This document shows positions 7,345 to 15,483 of a stretch of DNA of 64,000 nt, piece by piece (position 1 is the first letter of the stretch; each line of letters starts with the position of its first letter). The position numbers were made by a program, and so were the translations under genes. Below the pieces are notes generated by a model that did not search any database, had not been told where the DNA came from, and saw only the letters and a list, made by a program, of their open reading frames with translations. Source of the DNA: an uncultured Eubacteriales bacterium. GTDB taxonomy: Bacteria; Bacillota; Clostridia; Christensenellales; Aristaeellaceae. Where the stretch lies: contig CACXBB010000006.1 in the NCBI GenBank assembly GCA_902765735.1, positions 13,380 to 77,379 of the forward strand, given 5' to 3'.

Positions 7345-8733
7345 ATGCAGTCCTTCCGCCAGAAATACATCGGCACCCGTGCCTTCTACAGGATGGTGCT
7401 GGCCATCGTGATCCCGATCATGATCCAGAACGCCATCACCAACTTCGTCAGCCTCCTGGACAACATCATGGTGGGCCAGGTGGGCACCGAAGCCATGTCC
7501 GGCGTGGCCATCGCCAACCAGCTCATATTCGTGTTCAGCCTGTGCGTCTTCGGCGGGCTGTCCGGCGCGGGCATTTTCTCGGCCCAGTTCTACGGCGCGG
7601 ACAACCAGGAGGGCGTGCGCGGCTGCTTCCGCTACAAGTTCATACTGAGCGTGGCGTTGTCGGCGGCGGCCATCGCGCTGTTTCTGCTGCGCGGGGAACA
7701 GCTGATCGGGCTGTACCTGCACGAGGAGGGCGACGCCGCCCGGATCGCCGCCACATTAAAGCACAGCCTGGCTTACCTGCACGTGATGCTGTGGGGGCTT
7801 CCGGCCTTCGCGCTGACGCAGGTGTACGCCAGCACGCTGCGCGAGACCGGCGAGACCGCACTGCCCATGCGGGCGGGCATCATCGCGGTGTTCGTGAACC
7901 TGTTGTTCAACTGGATACTGATCTTCGGCCACCTGGGCCTGCCCGCCCTGGGCGTGGTGGGCGCGGCGATTGCCACGGTGCTCTCGCGCTATGTGGAGCT
8001 CGTCATCGTGGCGGTGGGAGCCCACCGCAATCCCGGGCGGTTCCGCTTCATCAAGGGCATCTACTCCACCCTGCGGGTGCCCCTGTCGCTGACGAAGCAG
8101 ATCAACATCAAGGGCCTCCCCCTGCTGGCCAACGAATTCCTGTGGTCGCTGGGCATGACGACGCTGATACAGTGCTACTCCGTGCGCGGGCTGGACGTGG
8201 TGGCGGCGACGAACATCTCCAGCACCATCTCCAACCTGTTCGCCGTCACCATATTCTCCATGGGCTCCGCCACGGCCATACTGGTGGGCCAGTCGCTGGG
8301 CGCGAACAAGCTGGACGAGGCCATGGCGCGCGCCTGGCAGCTGTTGGCGTTCAGCATATTCATCAGCGTGTGCTCAGGGCTGCTGTTGCAGATCGCCGCG
8401 CCGCTGATCCCCCGGCTGTACCGCACCGAGCCCCACGTGCGCAGCCTGGCCGCGTCGCTTCTGCATATATTCGCGCTGTGCATGCCGATCATGGCCTTCG
8501 GCAATTCCGCCTATTTCATACTGCGCTCCGGCGGCAAGGTGTTCATGACCTTCCTGTTCGACTGCGGCTACACCTGGGCGGTTGCCGTGCCGGTGGCCTG
8601 GTGCCTGGCGTACCTGACCCACATGGATGTGCGCATGATTTACCTGTGCGTGCAGCTCGCGGATATCCTCAAGGTCGTGCTGGGGTATGTGCTCATCAAG
8701 AGGGGCGTGTGGCTCAACAATATGGTCGGGTAG
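7345..8733 (+). CDS. MATE family efflux transporter
   Basis: 462 aa with about twelve membrane helices. The N-terminal sequence YIGTRAFYRMVLAIVIPIMI and the motif SLLDNIMVGQVGTEAMSGVA are typical of Firmicute MATE exporters. It would expel a drug or metabolite using a Na+ or H+ gradient; the substrate is unknown. The ATG at 7345 gives the usual family N-terminus. An ATG at 7309 is in frame but lies inside the promoter. The gene is convergent with the flavoprotein gene, and a palindromic repeat fills the gap. Confidence 0.88.
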   Translation: MQSFRQKYIGTRAFYRMVLAIVIPIMIQNAITNFVSLLDNIMVGQVGTEAMSGVAIANQLIFVFSLCVFGGLSGAGIFSAQFYGADNQEGVRGCFRYKFILSVALSAAAIALFLLRGEQLIGLYLHEEGDAARIAATLKHSLAYLHVMLWGLPAFALTQVYASTLRETGETALPMRAGIIAVFVNLLFNWILIFGHLGLPALGVVGAAIATVLSRYVELVIVAVGAHRNPGRFRFIKGIYSTLRVPLSLTKQINIKGLPLLANEFLWSLGMTTLIQCYSVRGLDVVAATNISSTISNLFAVTIFSMGSATAILVGQSLGANKLDEAMARAWQLLAFSIFISVCSGLLLQIAAPLIPRLYRTEPHVRSLAASLLHIFALCMPIMAFGNSAYFILRSGGKVFMTFLFDCGYTWAVAVPVAWCLAYLTHMDVRMIYLCVQLADILKVVLGYVLIKRGVWLNNMVG

Positions 8734-8740
8734 GGACAGG

Positions 8741-8880
8741 GAAATGGGGCTGTCTCAAAACGAACCTACGCCAGGCAATTCGTCGTAGGGGCGGCATTAA
8801 TGCCGCCCGCGGACGCCATGAATGGCGTCCCTACGGATGAATTGCATCGTATGATCGTCGTTTTGAGACAGCCCCATTTC
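8741..8880. repeat. Palindromic repeat family A, copy 1
   Basis: 140 bp between convergent genes. Perfect 23-bp outer arms (8741-8763 and 8858-8880) contain GGGGCTGTCTCAAAACGA. The interior holds two perfect small hairpins, GGGCGGCATTAATGCCGCCC and GGACGCCATGAATGGCGTCC, bounded by GTAGG and CCTAC. No coding frame. It could act as a bidirectional terminator or be a non-autonomous mobile element. Confidence 0.9.
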
Positions 8881-8881
8881 T

Positions 8882-10123
8882 CTATGCCTGTGCCGCGCTC
8901 ATGCCCGCCAGCGCGCCGGTGGACCAGGCGATCTGCAGGTTGAAGCCGCCGGTCTGGGCGTCCACGTCCAGCACCTCCCCGGCGAAATACAGTCCCCGGA
9001 CCAATTTGGATTCCATGGTGGAGGGGTTTATACCCTTCACGTCCACACCGCCCCGGGTGACGATGGCTTCGTTGAAGTCACGAAGCTTCCTGGGCGTCAG
9101 CGGCAGGCGCTTTAAGATGTCCAGTATCGCCCTGCGTTGCCCGGCGGTGACGGCGTTGACGGGCATGGCCGGGGACAGTCCCGCCAGCTTCAGAAGCTGC
9201 TCGGCCAGGCTGTGGGGCGCGAGGCCGTCCATCACCGATATGAGCTGCTTTCGGGCCATGGCCCTGAAGTCCCTGAGCAGCCGGGCGTCGAGGGTCTGCT
9301 CGTCCAGCGCGGGCTTTAAGTCGATGGACAGCTTTACGGCGGACAGGTCCTCCGGCAGCAGGCTGGACAGCGTCAGCACCAGCGGCCCGGAGATGCCGAA
9401 GTGGGTAAACAGCATCTCCCCCTGCTCGTCATACAGCTTCTTTGGCTTCTTGCCGCCGGTGAGCCAGGCCGTCAGCGCCACGTTTTTGAGCGACAGCCCC
9501 ATCAGGTTGGCGGGCCAGCTCTCCCTTGTCTCGATGGGCGCCAGCGCCGGCAGCGGCTTCTTCACCGCGTGCCCCGCCTGCTCCGCCAGCCGGTAGCCGT
9601 CGCCGGTGGAGCCGGTGGAGGGATAGCTCACCCCGCCGGTGGCCACGATCACCGCGTCGCCCTCAAGCGCGCGGCCGCCGGTCAGCAGGACGCCCCGGCA
9701 GGTGCCGTCTTCGATCACCAGCGCCTCCGCGCCGGTGTTCAGCCGCACGTCCACCCCGAGCCGGGCAAGCTCCCGGGCGAGGGCGCCGATGATGTCGCTG
9801 GCCTTGTCGGAGGCCGGGAACACCCGCTCCCCCCGCTCGACCTTCAGCGGCACGCCCAGCGATTCCATGAGCGCCATCACTCCCCGGTTGTCCAGCGCCG
9901 AGAACGCGGCGTACATGAACCGGGGGTTTCGGTGGATGCAGCGCATGAAGCGGTCCATATCGGCGGCGTTGGTGACGTTGCAGCGCCCCTTGCCGGTGAT
10001 GTAGACCTTCTTGCCCAGCTTTTCGTTGTGGTCGATCAGCGTGACCGCCGCGCCCTCGCGGGCCGAAAACAGCGCGGCCATCATGCCGGCCGCGCCGCCT
10101 CCGATTACGATAACTCTCTTCAT
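8882..10123 (-). CDS. YhiN/HI0933-family FAD-dependent oxidoreductase
   Basis: 413 aa. The N-terminal dinucleotide-binding motif VIGGGAAGMMAAL, the family motif KLGKKVYITGKGRCNVTN, and the C-terminal GGVDVKGINPSTMESKLVRGLYFAGEVLDVDAQTGGFN identify the HI0933-like/YhiN family (also called BaiN-like). These are flavoproteins, generally annotated as NAD(P)/FAD-dependent oxidoreductases, whose physiological substrate is mostly unknown. It is followed upstream by the RpiR regulator gene with a 9-bp gap, so the two are probably co-transcribed from the promoter at 11043-11071. Confidence 0.88.
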   Translation of the reverse strand: MKRVIVIGGGAAGMMAALFSAREGAAVTLIDHNEKLGKKVYITGKGRCNVTNAADMDRFMRCIHRNPRFMYAAFSALDNRGVMALMESLGVPLKVERGERVFPASDKASDIIGALARELARLGVDVRLNTGAEALVIEDGTCRGVLLTGGRALEGDAVIVATGGVSYPSTGSTGDGYRLAEQAGHAVKKPLPALAPIETRESWPANLMGLSLKNVALTAWLTGGKKPKKLYDEQGEMLFTHFGISGPLVLTLSSLLPEDLSAVKLSIDLKPALDEQTLDARLLRDFRAMARKQLISVMDGLAPHSLAEQLLKLAGLSPAMPVNAVTAGQRRAILDILKRLPLTPRKLRDFNEAIVTRGGVDVKGINPSTMESKLVRGLYFAGEVLDVDAQTGGFNLQIAWSTGALAGMSAAQA

Positions 10124-10132
10124 ATTGTCCCT

Positions 10133-11002
10133 TTAACCGTCCGACGAGCGGGCGAGATACACATCGTACTTGTTCCAGATGTCCTCCATCTCCTGGAAGT
10201 ATTCGGACACCTCGTGCCGCCTGCGCTGCCCCAGCGCCACGATCAGCGCGTTGATGAGTGATAGCGGCGCGGCGAAGGAGTCCACGAAGGAGGACATGTC
10301 GCTCTTGGCCATCAGGCAGGTGTCCGCCGTGGCGTGCAGCGGCGAGAGCGGGCCGTCGGTGATGGCGATCAGCGCCGCCTTGCGGGTGCGGGCGAACTCC
10401 ATGGCCTCGATGGACCGGCTGGTGTAGCGCGGGAAGGAGATGCCGATGAGCAGATCCCCCTCACCGATGCGTGAGAGCTGCTCGAACACGTCGCTGACGC
10501 CGGAGGTCACCACGTGCACGTTGGAAAAGATGAAGCGCAGGTAGTGGGCGAAGAACTCCGCGATGGGCGCGGAGGCCCGCAAGCCCATCACATAGATGTT
10601 GCGCGCGGCGATGATCTTCTCGATGGCGTCCTCAAAGGCGCTGATGTCCAATTCGTCCAGCGTGGAGCGTATGTTCTGGATGTCGGCCTTGAGCACCTTG
10701 TTGAGCACCTGGGCGTGATCCATGTCCGAGGTCATCTCAAAGCGCTGGGAGGCGGTCAGGCGGTGGCGTATCAGCTCCTGCAGCGCCTTCTGAAGATGGG
10801 GATAGCCGCTGTAACCCAGCGCCGCTGCGAAGCGTACCACCGTGGACTCGGATACGCCCACGTATTCCCCCAGCTTGGAGGCGGTCATGAACACCACCTT
10901 GTCGTAATGGGTCACGATGCACTCGGCGATGCGCCGGTGGCTCTTGGATAGTTTTTTGCCGCTGTGGTTCAGTCGCTGTATCAGCTCCTGCGCGTTGTCC
11001 AT
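10133..11002 (-). CDS. MurR/RpiR family transcriptional regulator with SIS domain
   Basis: 289 aa. An N-terminal HTH_6 domain (KLGEYVGVSESTVVRFAAALGYSGYPHLQKAL) is followed by a SIS sugar-phosphate binding domain, starting about residue 120 with IYVMGLRASAPIAEFFAHYL and continuing GISFPRYTSRSIEAMEFA. Such proteins repress or activate sugar-phosphate or amino-sugar catabolic genes in response to a phosphosugar. The ATG at 11002 has GGAGGG in front; a longer open frame exists but lacks a site. The only gene in its transcription unit is the YhiN-type flavoprotein, so its target is likely elsewhere. Confidence 0.88.
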   Translation of the reverse strand: MDNAQELIQRLNHSGKKLSKSHRRIAECIVTHYDKVVFMTASKLGEYVGVSESTVVRFAAALGYSGYPHLQKALQELIRHRLTASQRFEMTSDMDHAQVLNKVLKADIQNIRSTLDELDISAFEDAIEKIIAARNIYVMGLRASAPIAEFFAHYLRFIFSNVHVVTSGVSDVFEQLSRIGEGDLLIGISFPRYTSRSIEAMEFARTRKAALIAITDGPLSPLHATADTCLMAKSDMSSFVDSFAAPLSLINALIVALGQRRRHEVSEYFQEMEDIWNKYDVYLARSSDG

Positions 11003-11042
11003 GGTCGTATTCCCTCCAGAACGTTCGGTCATTTACATTATT

Positions 11043-11071
11043 AGTATAGCTCATATTTCACATTTTTGCAA
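11043..11071 (-). promoter_or_regulatory. Sigma-A promoter of the RpiR regulator gene
   Basis: On the minus strand TTGCAA (11066-11071), 17 bp, TATACT (11043-11048), about 40 bp from the ATG at 11002. Confidence 0.75.
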
Positions 11072-11225
11072 GGGAATTATGCAAAATCATTCATTTTAAC
11101 GCTTCCTTTTTCGCCCATCGCGTGTAAAATGACAGCCGCTGCCGCGCATTGTGCAACATTGCCCGCGCCGTTCTGTTTCGCGCGGGCGAAGCATACCATG
11201 ACAATGTGTCCGGCGGGAGGTGAGG

Positions 11226-12083
11226 ATGATGATTCGTTTCAAGGTCGTCAAGGCATCGAAGCTTTTGCTGTTTTTTGCCATTGTGCTGCTGTTCGCGGCG
11301 ACGTGCTTCATCATGGTGCGCTATTCGCTGTCCAGGGAGCCCCAGATCCAGACGACATCTGCCGAGCTGGTCCATTCGGCGGCGGAGACCCAGACGGTCT
11401 TCGCCGCCCGCGGCATGGATGTGGAGGTCGTAAGACCCGCGAAACGCAGCGTGCTCATCTACCACACCCACACCCACGAGGCCTACGAGCAGGTGAAGGA
11501 CGACCCCTACGAGGCGCTGGAGGCCTGGCGCACCGCCGACGCGGGCCACAGCGTGCTGCGCGTGGGCGCGGAGCTGGCGAAGTGTCTGCGCGCAGAGGGC
11601 TTTGAGGTAGTCCACGACACCACCGACCATGAAAACGACGCCCTGTCCACCGCCTACACGCGCTCCCTTAAGACGCTGGAGGGCTACGACAGGCGCTTTG
11701 ACCTCTACATCGACCTGCACCGGGACGCCTGGTACAGGGGCATGCAGACCCGCTACACCGACGCGGACGGCACGCCGCTGGCCCAGCCCATGGTGCTCAT
11801 CGGCAACGGTAAAGGCTTCGACGTGAAGCCCCACACCGAGGAAAACCTCTCGTTTGCCCAGGCACTGACCGCGCGCATCAACGCAAATCACCCCGGGCTT
11901 TGCAAGGACGTGCTGGTGAAGGACGGGCGTTACAACCAGCACATCGGCGTATTTTCCGTGCTGATCGAATTCGGGCACAACAAAAACACCCTCCGGGAGG
12001 CGCTGAACACCGCGCCCATCGTGGCGAAGGCCATCCGGGAGGTGTTCGAGGACCCGGATATCGCGCGTCTGGCCGGTTCGTGA
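11226..12083 (+). CDS. spoIIP: Stage II sporulation protein P-like cell-wall hydrolase (short form)
   Basis: 285 aa. One membrane helix (about residues 11-33) anchors it. The extracellular part has the SpoIIP signatures LIYHTHTHEAY, YIDLHRDAWYRG and RYNQHIGVFSVLIEFGHNKNTLREA, with the catalytic His residues. SpoIIP is a peptidoglycan amidase/endopeptidase working with SpoIID and SpoIIM during engulfment. B. subtilis SpoIIP is about 400 aa, so this one lacks most of the linker between helix and catalytic domain. The start is an ATG after GGGAGGTGAGG; a GTG at 11220 overlaps the ribosome site. It is followed by a spo0A-like gene that has its own promoter. Confidence 0.8.
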   Translation: MMIRFKVVKASKLLLFFAIVLLFAATCFIMVRYSLSREPQIQTTSAELVHSAAETQTVFAARGMDVEVVRPAKRSVLIYHTHTHEAYEQVKDDPYEALEAWRTADAGHSVLRVGAELAKCLRAEGFEVVHDTTDHENDALSTAYTRSLKTLEGYDRRFDLYIDLHRDAWYRGMQTRYTDADGTPLAQPMVLIGNGKGFDVKPHTEENLSFAQALTARINANHPGLCKDVLVKDGRYNQHIGVFSVLIEFGHNKNTLREALNTAPIVAKAIREVFEDPDIARLAGS

Positions 12084-12148
12084 CGCACACCATATGTAGT
12101 ATTTACTGAATAATATCACAAACAGGGAAACATTGTCACAATGGAATA

Positions 12149-12178
12149 TTGAAATCGGGTTATCGGAGCGTGTATAAT
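12149..12178 (+). promoter_or_regulatory. Sigma-A promoter of the spo0A-like gene
   Basis: TTGAAA (12149-12154), 18 bp, TATAAT (12173-12178), 35 bp before the ATG. No perfect 0A box (TGTCGAA) was seen next to it. Confidence 0.7.
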
Positions 12179-12212
12179 AGGCATGAAATAATACAAAAGG
12201 TGTGGGTCGGAT

Positions 12213-12941
12213 ATGCGCATACAGCTGTTTGTCGCCGATACGGACCAAAGTCACATCGACCACGTCGCACGATGCGTGGCCCGCTGCCCGGACATACGCA
12301 TGGTCGGGACCGGCAGCAACGGGGCACATGTGCTCAGGCAGCTTTCCGTCACCCCGGCGGACGTGCTGATCACGGAGGTGCAGCTGCCCGGGCTGGACGG
12401 CATCATGCTGATCCGGGACCTGCAAAAGCAGCGCACCGGCCCCGCCGCCATCGTGTGCACGGGGTTCTACTCCCAGGCGTGCGTGGCGCGGGCGCGTGCC
12501 TGCGGCGCGGCGTACTACATGTACAAGCCGCTGGACTACACCCGTCTGCCGGAGGTCATCCGGGAATGCCACCGCGCCCGGCTCCGGGACGCGGCCGTCG
12601 CCGGGACCGACGAAACGGAAGCCAACCTGCAGCGGGCCATGCGCGCCCTGCTCAGGGAGTGCGGCATGCCCGCGCGGCTGAACGGCACCGCCTACCTCGC
12701 CGTGGCGCTGGAGGCGGCCGGCGCGGACCCGGCGCTCATAAAAAACCTGTCCAAGGGGCTCTACCCCGCGGTGGCCGAGCGCATGCGCACCACCCCCGCC
12801 TGCGTGGAGCGTGCCCTGCGCAACGCCATCTACGTGGCCTGCGAGCGGGGCGAGCTGGACGCGCGCTTCGGCCACTGTCCCACCAACCGGGAGTTCATAC
12901 TCTACCTGCTGGACCAGCTCGTCCTGCGGTGTCCGGGGTGA
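12213..12941 (+). CDS. spo0A: Spo0A-like sporulation regulator with atypical receiver
   Basis: 242 aa. The C-terminal half matches the Spo0A DNA-binding domain: GMPARLNGTAYLAVAL, SKGLYPAVAERMRTTP, VERALRNAIYVACERGELD and PTNREFILYLLDQL. The N-terminal half is a CheY-like receiver, but the phospho-acceptor position reads VLITEVQLPGLDG, with Glu (residue 55) where B. subtilis Spo0A has Asp56. One member of the acidic pair is also changed (VADTD for VADDN). The conserved Thr (CTGF) and Lys (MYKPLD) remain. It may therefore be active without phosphorylation, or be a divergent paralogue of a canonical Spo0A elsewhere. It binds DNA in the cytoplasm as a master regulator of sporulation entry. The usual neighbour spoIVB is not adjacent here. 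Confidence 0.82.
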   Translation: MRIQLFVADTDQSHIDHVARCVARCPDIRMVGTGSNGAHVLRQLSVTPADVLITEVQLPGLDGIMLIRDLQKQRTGPAAIVCTGFYSQACVARARACGAAYYMYKPLDYTRLPEVIRECHRARLRDAAVAGTDETEANLQRAMRALLRECGMPARLNGTAYLAVALEAAGADPALIKNLSKGLYPAVAERMRTTPACVERALRNAIYVACERGELDARFGHCPTNREFILYLLDQLVLRCPG

Positions 12942-12951
12942 CAGTCCCCCA

Positions 12952-13722
12952 TCAGCCCACTTCCCTTTTCAGCGCCTCCATCATCTCCTCGCTGACGGAG
13001 CACACCGCGGAATAGTACAGATCCTTCGCGTCCGAAAGCACCCTGCGGGCCTCGGCGTCCTCCCCGTCCTCGTGGCGCATGCGCGCCAGGGAGTAGATCG
13101 TGGTGATCTGGCGGGGCTTTTCCTTGTGCGCCTTTTCATAGTAATCCTTGGCCACCGCCCGGTATTCCGAGGCCTTCACGGGGTCGGCCTCATGCTTCGA
13201 CATGGCCTCGTACATCTCCCCCATGTTGTCCAGCACGCCGGCGTCCTCGTCGTCGTAGCCCATGGCCTCGGCGTTGAAGGCGTCCGCCGCCTTAAAATCG
13301 CCGGTCTGATCGGCCTTTTCCACCAGAAACATGCCCAGCGTGCTGTAGATCGAGGCGCACTGCTTCATCTGGAAGGCGCGGTTGGCCGTGGCGATGGCGT
13401 CGTCCAGGCGACCCTTCTTCCACAGGCACACGGCGTAGTTGAGGCGAAGATCGAACCACTCGTCGTCGGTGAGCTTCTTGAGCCTCAGCGCCTCCATGAG
13501 GGACATGGCCCGGTCGAACTCCCCCAGCCGCATCAGCAGTATGGCGAAGCTTTGGTGGACGCTGTTCTTCTGCCCGCCGTCCTTCAGCGCCTCCTCGTAC
13601 AGCTTGTAAGCCTGGGCGTACTTCTGCTTCGCCTCGGCGATCTTGCCCGCGTTGGCCGTCTCATTGGCGGAGATATGGGTGCGCACGGCCCTCTGGCCGC
13701 TCAGCGCGCTCAACAGTCCCAT
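12952..13722 (-). CDS. TPR-repeat protein of unknown function
   Basis: 256 aa, cytoplasmic, no signal peptide. Several tetratricopeptide-like helix pairs can be read: KYAQAYKLYEEALKDGG, FAILLMRLGEFDRAMSLMEA, LNYAVCLWKKGRLDDAIATA and YSLARMRHEDGEDAEARRVL. TPRs mediate protein contacts; no enzyme motif is present. It begins 3 bp after the stop of the RNase H-like gene and is surely co-transcribed with it. That partner also carries TPR-like helices at its C-terminus, so the two may work together. It is convergent with the spo0A-like gene with only 10 bp between stops. Confidence 0.75.
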   Translation of the reverse strand: MGLLSALSGQRAVRTHISANETANAGKIAEAKQKYAQAYKLYEEALKDGGQKNSVHQSFAILLMRLGEFDRAMSLMEALRLKKLTDDEWFDLRLNYAVCLWKKGRLDDAIATANRAFQMKQCASIYSTLGMFLVEKADQTGDFKAADAFNAEAMGYDDEDAGVLDNMGEMYEAMSKHEADPVKASEYRAVAKDYYEKAHKEKPRQITTIYSLARMRHEDGEDAEARRVLSDAKDLYYSAVCSVSEEMMEALKREVG

Positions 13723-13725
13723 CGA

Positions 13726-14856
13726 TCATTCCTCCATCTTCTTGATCAGTCGCGCCGCGCGGCGGTCCAGATCGTCCTCCGCGTCGGGGTAGCGCCGCGC
13801 CATGTTCGCGTATTCCAGCGCGGCGGCACAGTCCTTTATCTTATGTTCGTACAGCTTCGACAGCGCCACGCACACCTTCCCGGGCATCTGCCGGCGCTGC
13901 AGCATCTGTTTGAGCACCTGTATCGCGCCCGCACAGTCCCCCGAGCGCCGCAGTATGTGGTATTGCCGCCAGTTGGCCATGCCCGCGATGCGCTCCCCGG
14001 TCAGCGCCGCCAGCGTGCCGCGGGGCCGGGGCAGCGCCGTGATGCGGTACAGCTCCCGGGCGGGCTTCCACTCCCCCTGACGCTCGAGGGTCCGGCCCAT
14101 GCTGAACAGGTCGCGCTGGTCGGTGAGCTTCTCCGGCTCGGCGTTGACGGCGCACAGCCTGACGAGCAGCGTCTGGAGCGACACGATGTCCTGCCGGTTG
14201 TGCTCGATGATATCCTCCAGAAGACCCTCGTCCCCGGTTTTGAGGAACTCGAAGTACCGCCCGGGCACCTCGCTGCCGGGCAGGTCGTCCCGGCGGGGCA
14301 TGCCCAGGATCTCCGCCTCGATGCGCGACAGCCGGCAGCTGCCGATGCGCAGCTTCCACGCCCGGCGCGCCGGGTGCAGCAGGTCGAGGTTGTCCATCTC
14401 GCGCCAGCGCTGCCGCATGCGGCACATGGTGAACCGCGCCTCCAGCAGCGGCATGTCGAACTTCCTGCCGTTGAAGGTGCACACGCAGTCGAACTGCTCC
14501 ATCAGGCCCGCCAGCCGGTCGATCATCTCCGGCTCGTCGGCGTACTCCCGCATCAGGAACTGCTCCACCGCGAAGCCGTCCCCGTCCACGTAGCCCGCGC
14601 CCACCAGGAAGGCCACCGTGCCCGCGCCGCCGGAGAGGCCCGTGGTCTCCGTGTCCATGAACAGGCATTTGCGCACGTCAAACGGACCGCCCGTCCAGCC
14701 CATGCGCCGCAGGCCCACCGGCGAGAGCTCGTAGATCGCCGGATCGAGCGGCGCGCGGCTCAGCCGGTGCAGCACCCCGCCGGGGCGCGCCTCGGGCGCG
14801 GGCGCGCTCTGCGCGGCCTTCATGGCGTTCAGCTTTGCCCTCAGTGACGACGCCAT
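13726..14856 (-). CDS. RNase H-like exonuclease-domain protein (YprB type) with C-terminal TPR-like helices
   Basis: 376 aa. The central segment FMDTETTGLSGGAGTVAFLVG is a DEDD-type exonuclease motif I, followed by FNGRKFDMPLLEARF (motif II) and HNRQDIVSLQTLL (motif III with catalytic Asp), which identifies the YprB-like RNase H-fold family. The last 120 residues look like TPR helices (WRQYHILRRSGDCAGAIQVLKQML). B. subtilis YprB neighbours the YprA helicase; no helicase is adjacent here. The substrate is unknown. The ATG at 14856 follows GGGAGGTG, so the longer open frame is not used. Confidence 0.8.
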   Translation of the reverse strand: MASSLRAKLNAMKAAQSAPAPEARPGGVLHRLSRAPLDPAIYELSPVGLRRMGWTGGPFDVRKCLFMDTETTGLSGGAGTVAFLVGAGYVDGDGFAVEQFLMREYADEPEMIDRLAGLMEQFDCVCTFNGRKFDMPLLEARFTMCRMRQRWREMDNLDLLHPARRAWKLRIGSCRLSRIEAEILGMPRRDDLPGSEVPGRYFEFLKTGDEGLLEDIIEHNRQDIVSLQTLLVRLCAVNAEPEKLTDQRDLFSMGRTLERQGEWKPARELYRITALPRPRGTLAALTGERIAGMANWRQYHILRRSGDCAGAIQVLKQMLQRRQMPGKVCVALSKLYEHKIKDCAAALEYANMARRYPDAEDDLDRRAARLIKKMEE

Positions 14857-14952
14857 AGCGCACCTCCCGGACGTGATTCGATCCATATTCCGCTATTACG
14901 ATATAACAAAACGCCGCCGATGTCAACCGTCAACTGAATGGTTCCCCGTTTC

Positions 14953-14980
14953 AAACCTTATCCCGCTTTCCTGCGTCTAA
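14953..14980 (+). promoter_or_regulatory. ECF-type promoter of the sigma factor operon (autoregulation)
   Basis: AAACCTT (14953-14959) and CGTCTAA (14974-14980), with 16 bp between AACC and CGTC. This is the AAC...CGTC arrangement recognised by many extracytoplasmic-function sigma factors, lying 33 bp upstream of an ECF sigma gene. It suggests the factor transcribes its own operon. Confidence 0.7.
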
Positions 14981-15012
14981 CGGGTGTACCGGTACAACGG
15001 AGGGATCGACAA

Positions 15013-15483
15013 ATGCTGCAAACCGACTTCATTCAGCGCGTGCGGGCCTGTGAGCGCAGGCTCTACCGCGTCGCCCGCACGATGCTCCCCCAGGAATGCG
15101 ACTGCGAGGACGCGGTCCAGGAGGCGCTGCTCCGGGCGTGGGACAAGCTGGATACGCTTCGTCAGGAGGCATACTTTGAGACGTGGCTGATCCGCATACT
15201 GATCAACCAGTGTAAAACCTTCTATCGCCGCCGCCCGCCCGAGCCCGCGGAGCTCGCCGGGGACATCCCCCAGCCCCGGCAGGGTGACACGCCTCTATTG
15301 GACGCGCTGACAGCCCTGCCGGGCAAGCAGCGCGTGACGCTGGAGCTGCATTACATCGAGGGTTACAGCGTCGCCGAGGTCGCACGCATACTGCGCGTGC
15401 CGGAGGGCACGGTCAAGTGGCGGCTGAAGCGGGGGCGCGATCAACTGAAAGAATCCATCATACGAGAGGAGGCCCGCCCATGA
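15013..15483 (+). CDS. ECF-family RNA polymerase sigma factor
   Basis: 156 aa. Region 2 (residues 8-75) contains DCEDAVQEALLRAWDKLDTLR and ETWLIRILINQCKTFYRRRP. Region 4 contains LPGKQRVTLELHYIEGYSVAEVARIL and a helix-turn-helix ending VPEGTVKWRLKRGRDQLKE. It directs RNA polymerase to stress or envelope genes once released from its anti-sigma partner. The ATG at 15013 follows GGAGGG; a longer open frame runs through the promoter and is rejected. The stop overlaps the start of the next gene (ATGA), indicating translational coupling with the presumed anti-sigma factor. Confidence 0.92.
   Translation: MLQTDFIQRVRACERRLYRVARTMLPQECDCEDAVQEALLRAWDKLDTLRQEAYFETWLIRILINQCKTFYRRRPPEPAELAGDIPQPRQGDTPLLDALTALPGKQRVTLELHYIEGYSVAEVARILRVPEGTVKWRLKRGRDQLKESIIREEARP

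Noticed and set aside
11091..12875. Minus-strand frame opposite spoIIP-like and spo0A-like genes
   Set aside because: The opposite strand encodes two recognised sporulation families with proper starts.
12811..14847. Long plus-strand frame opposite the TPR and RNase H-like genes
   Set aside because: No domain; the minus-strand genes have good ribosome sites and family motifs.
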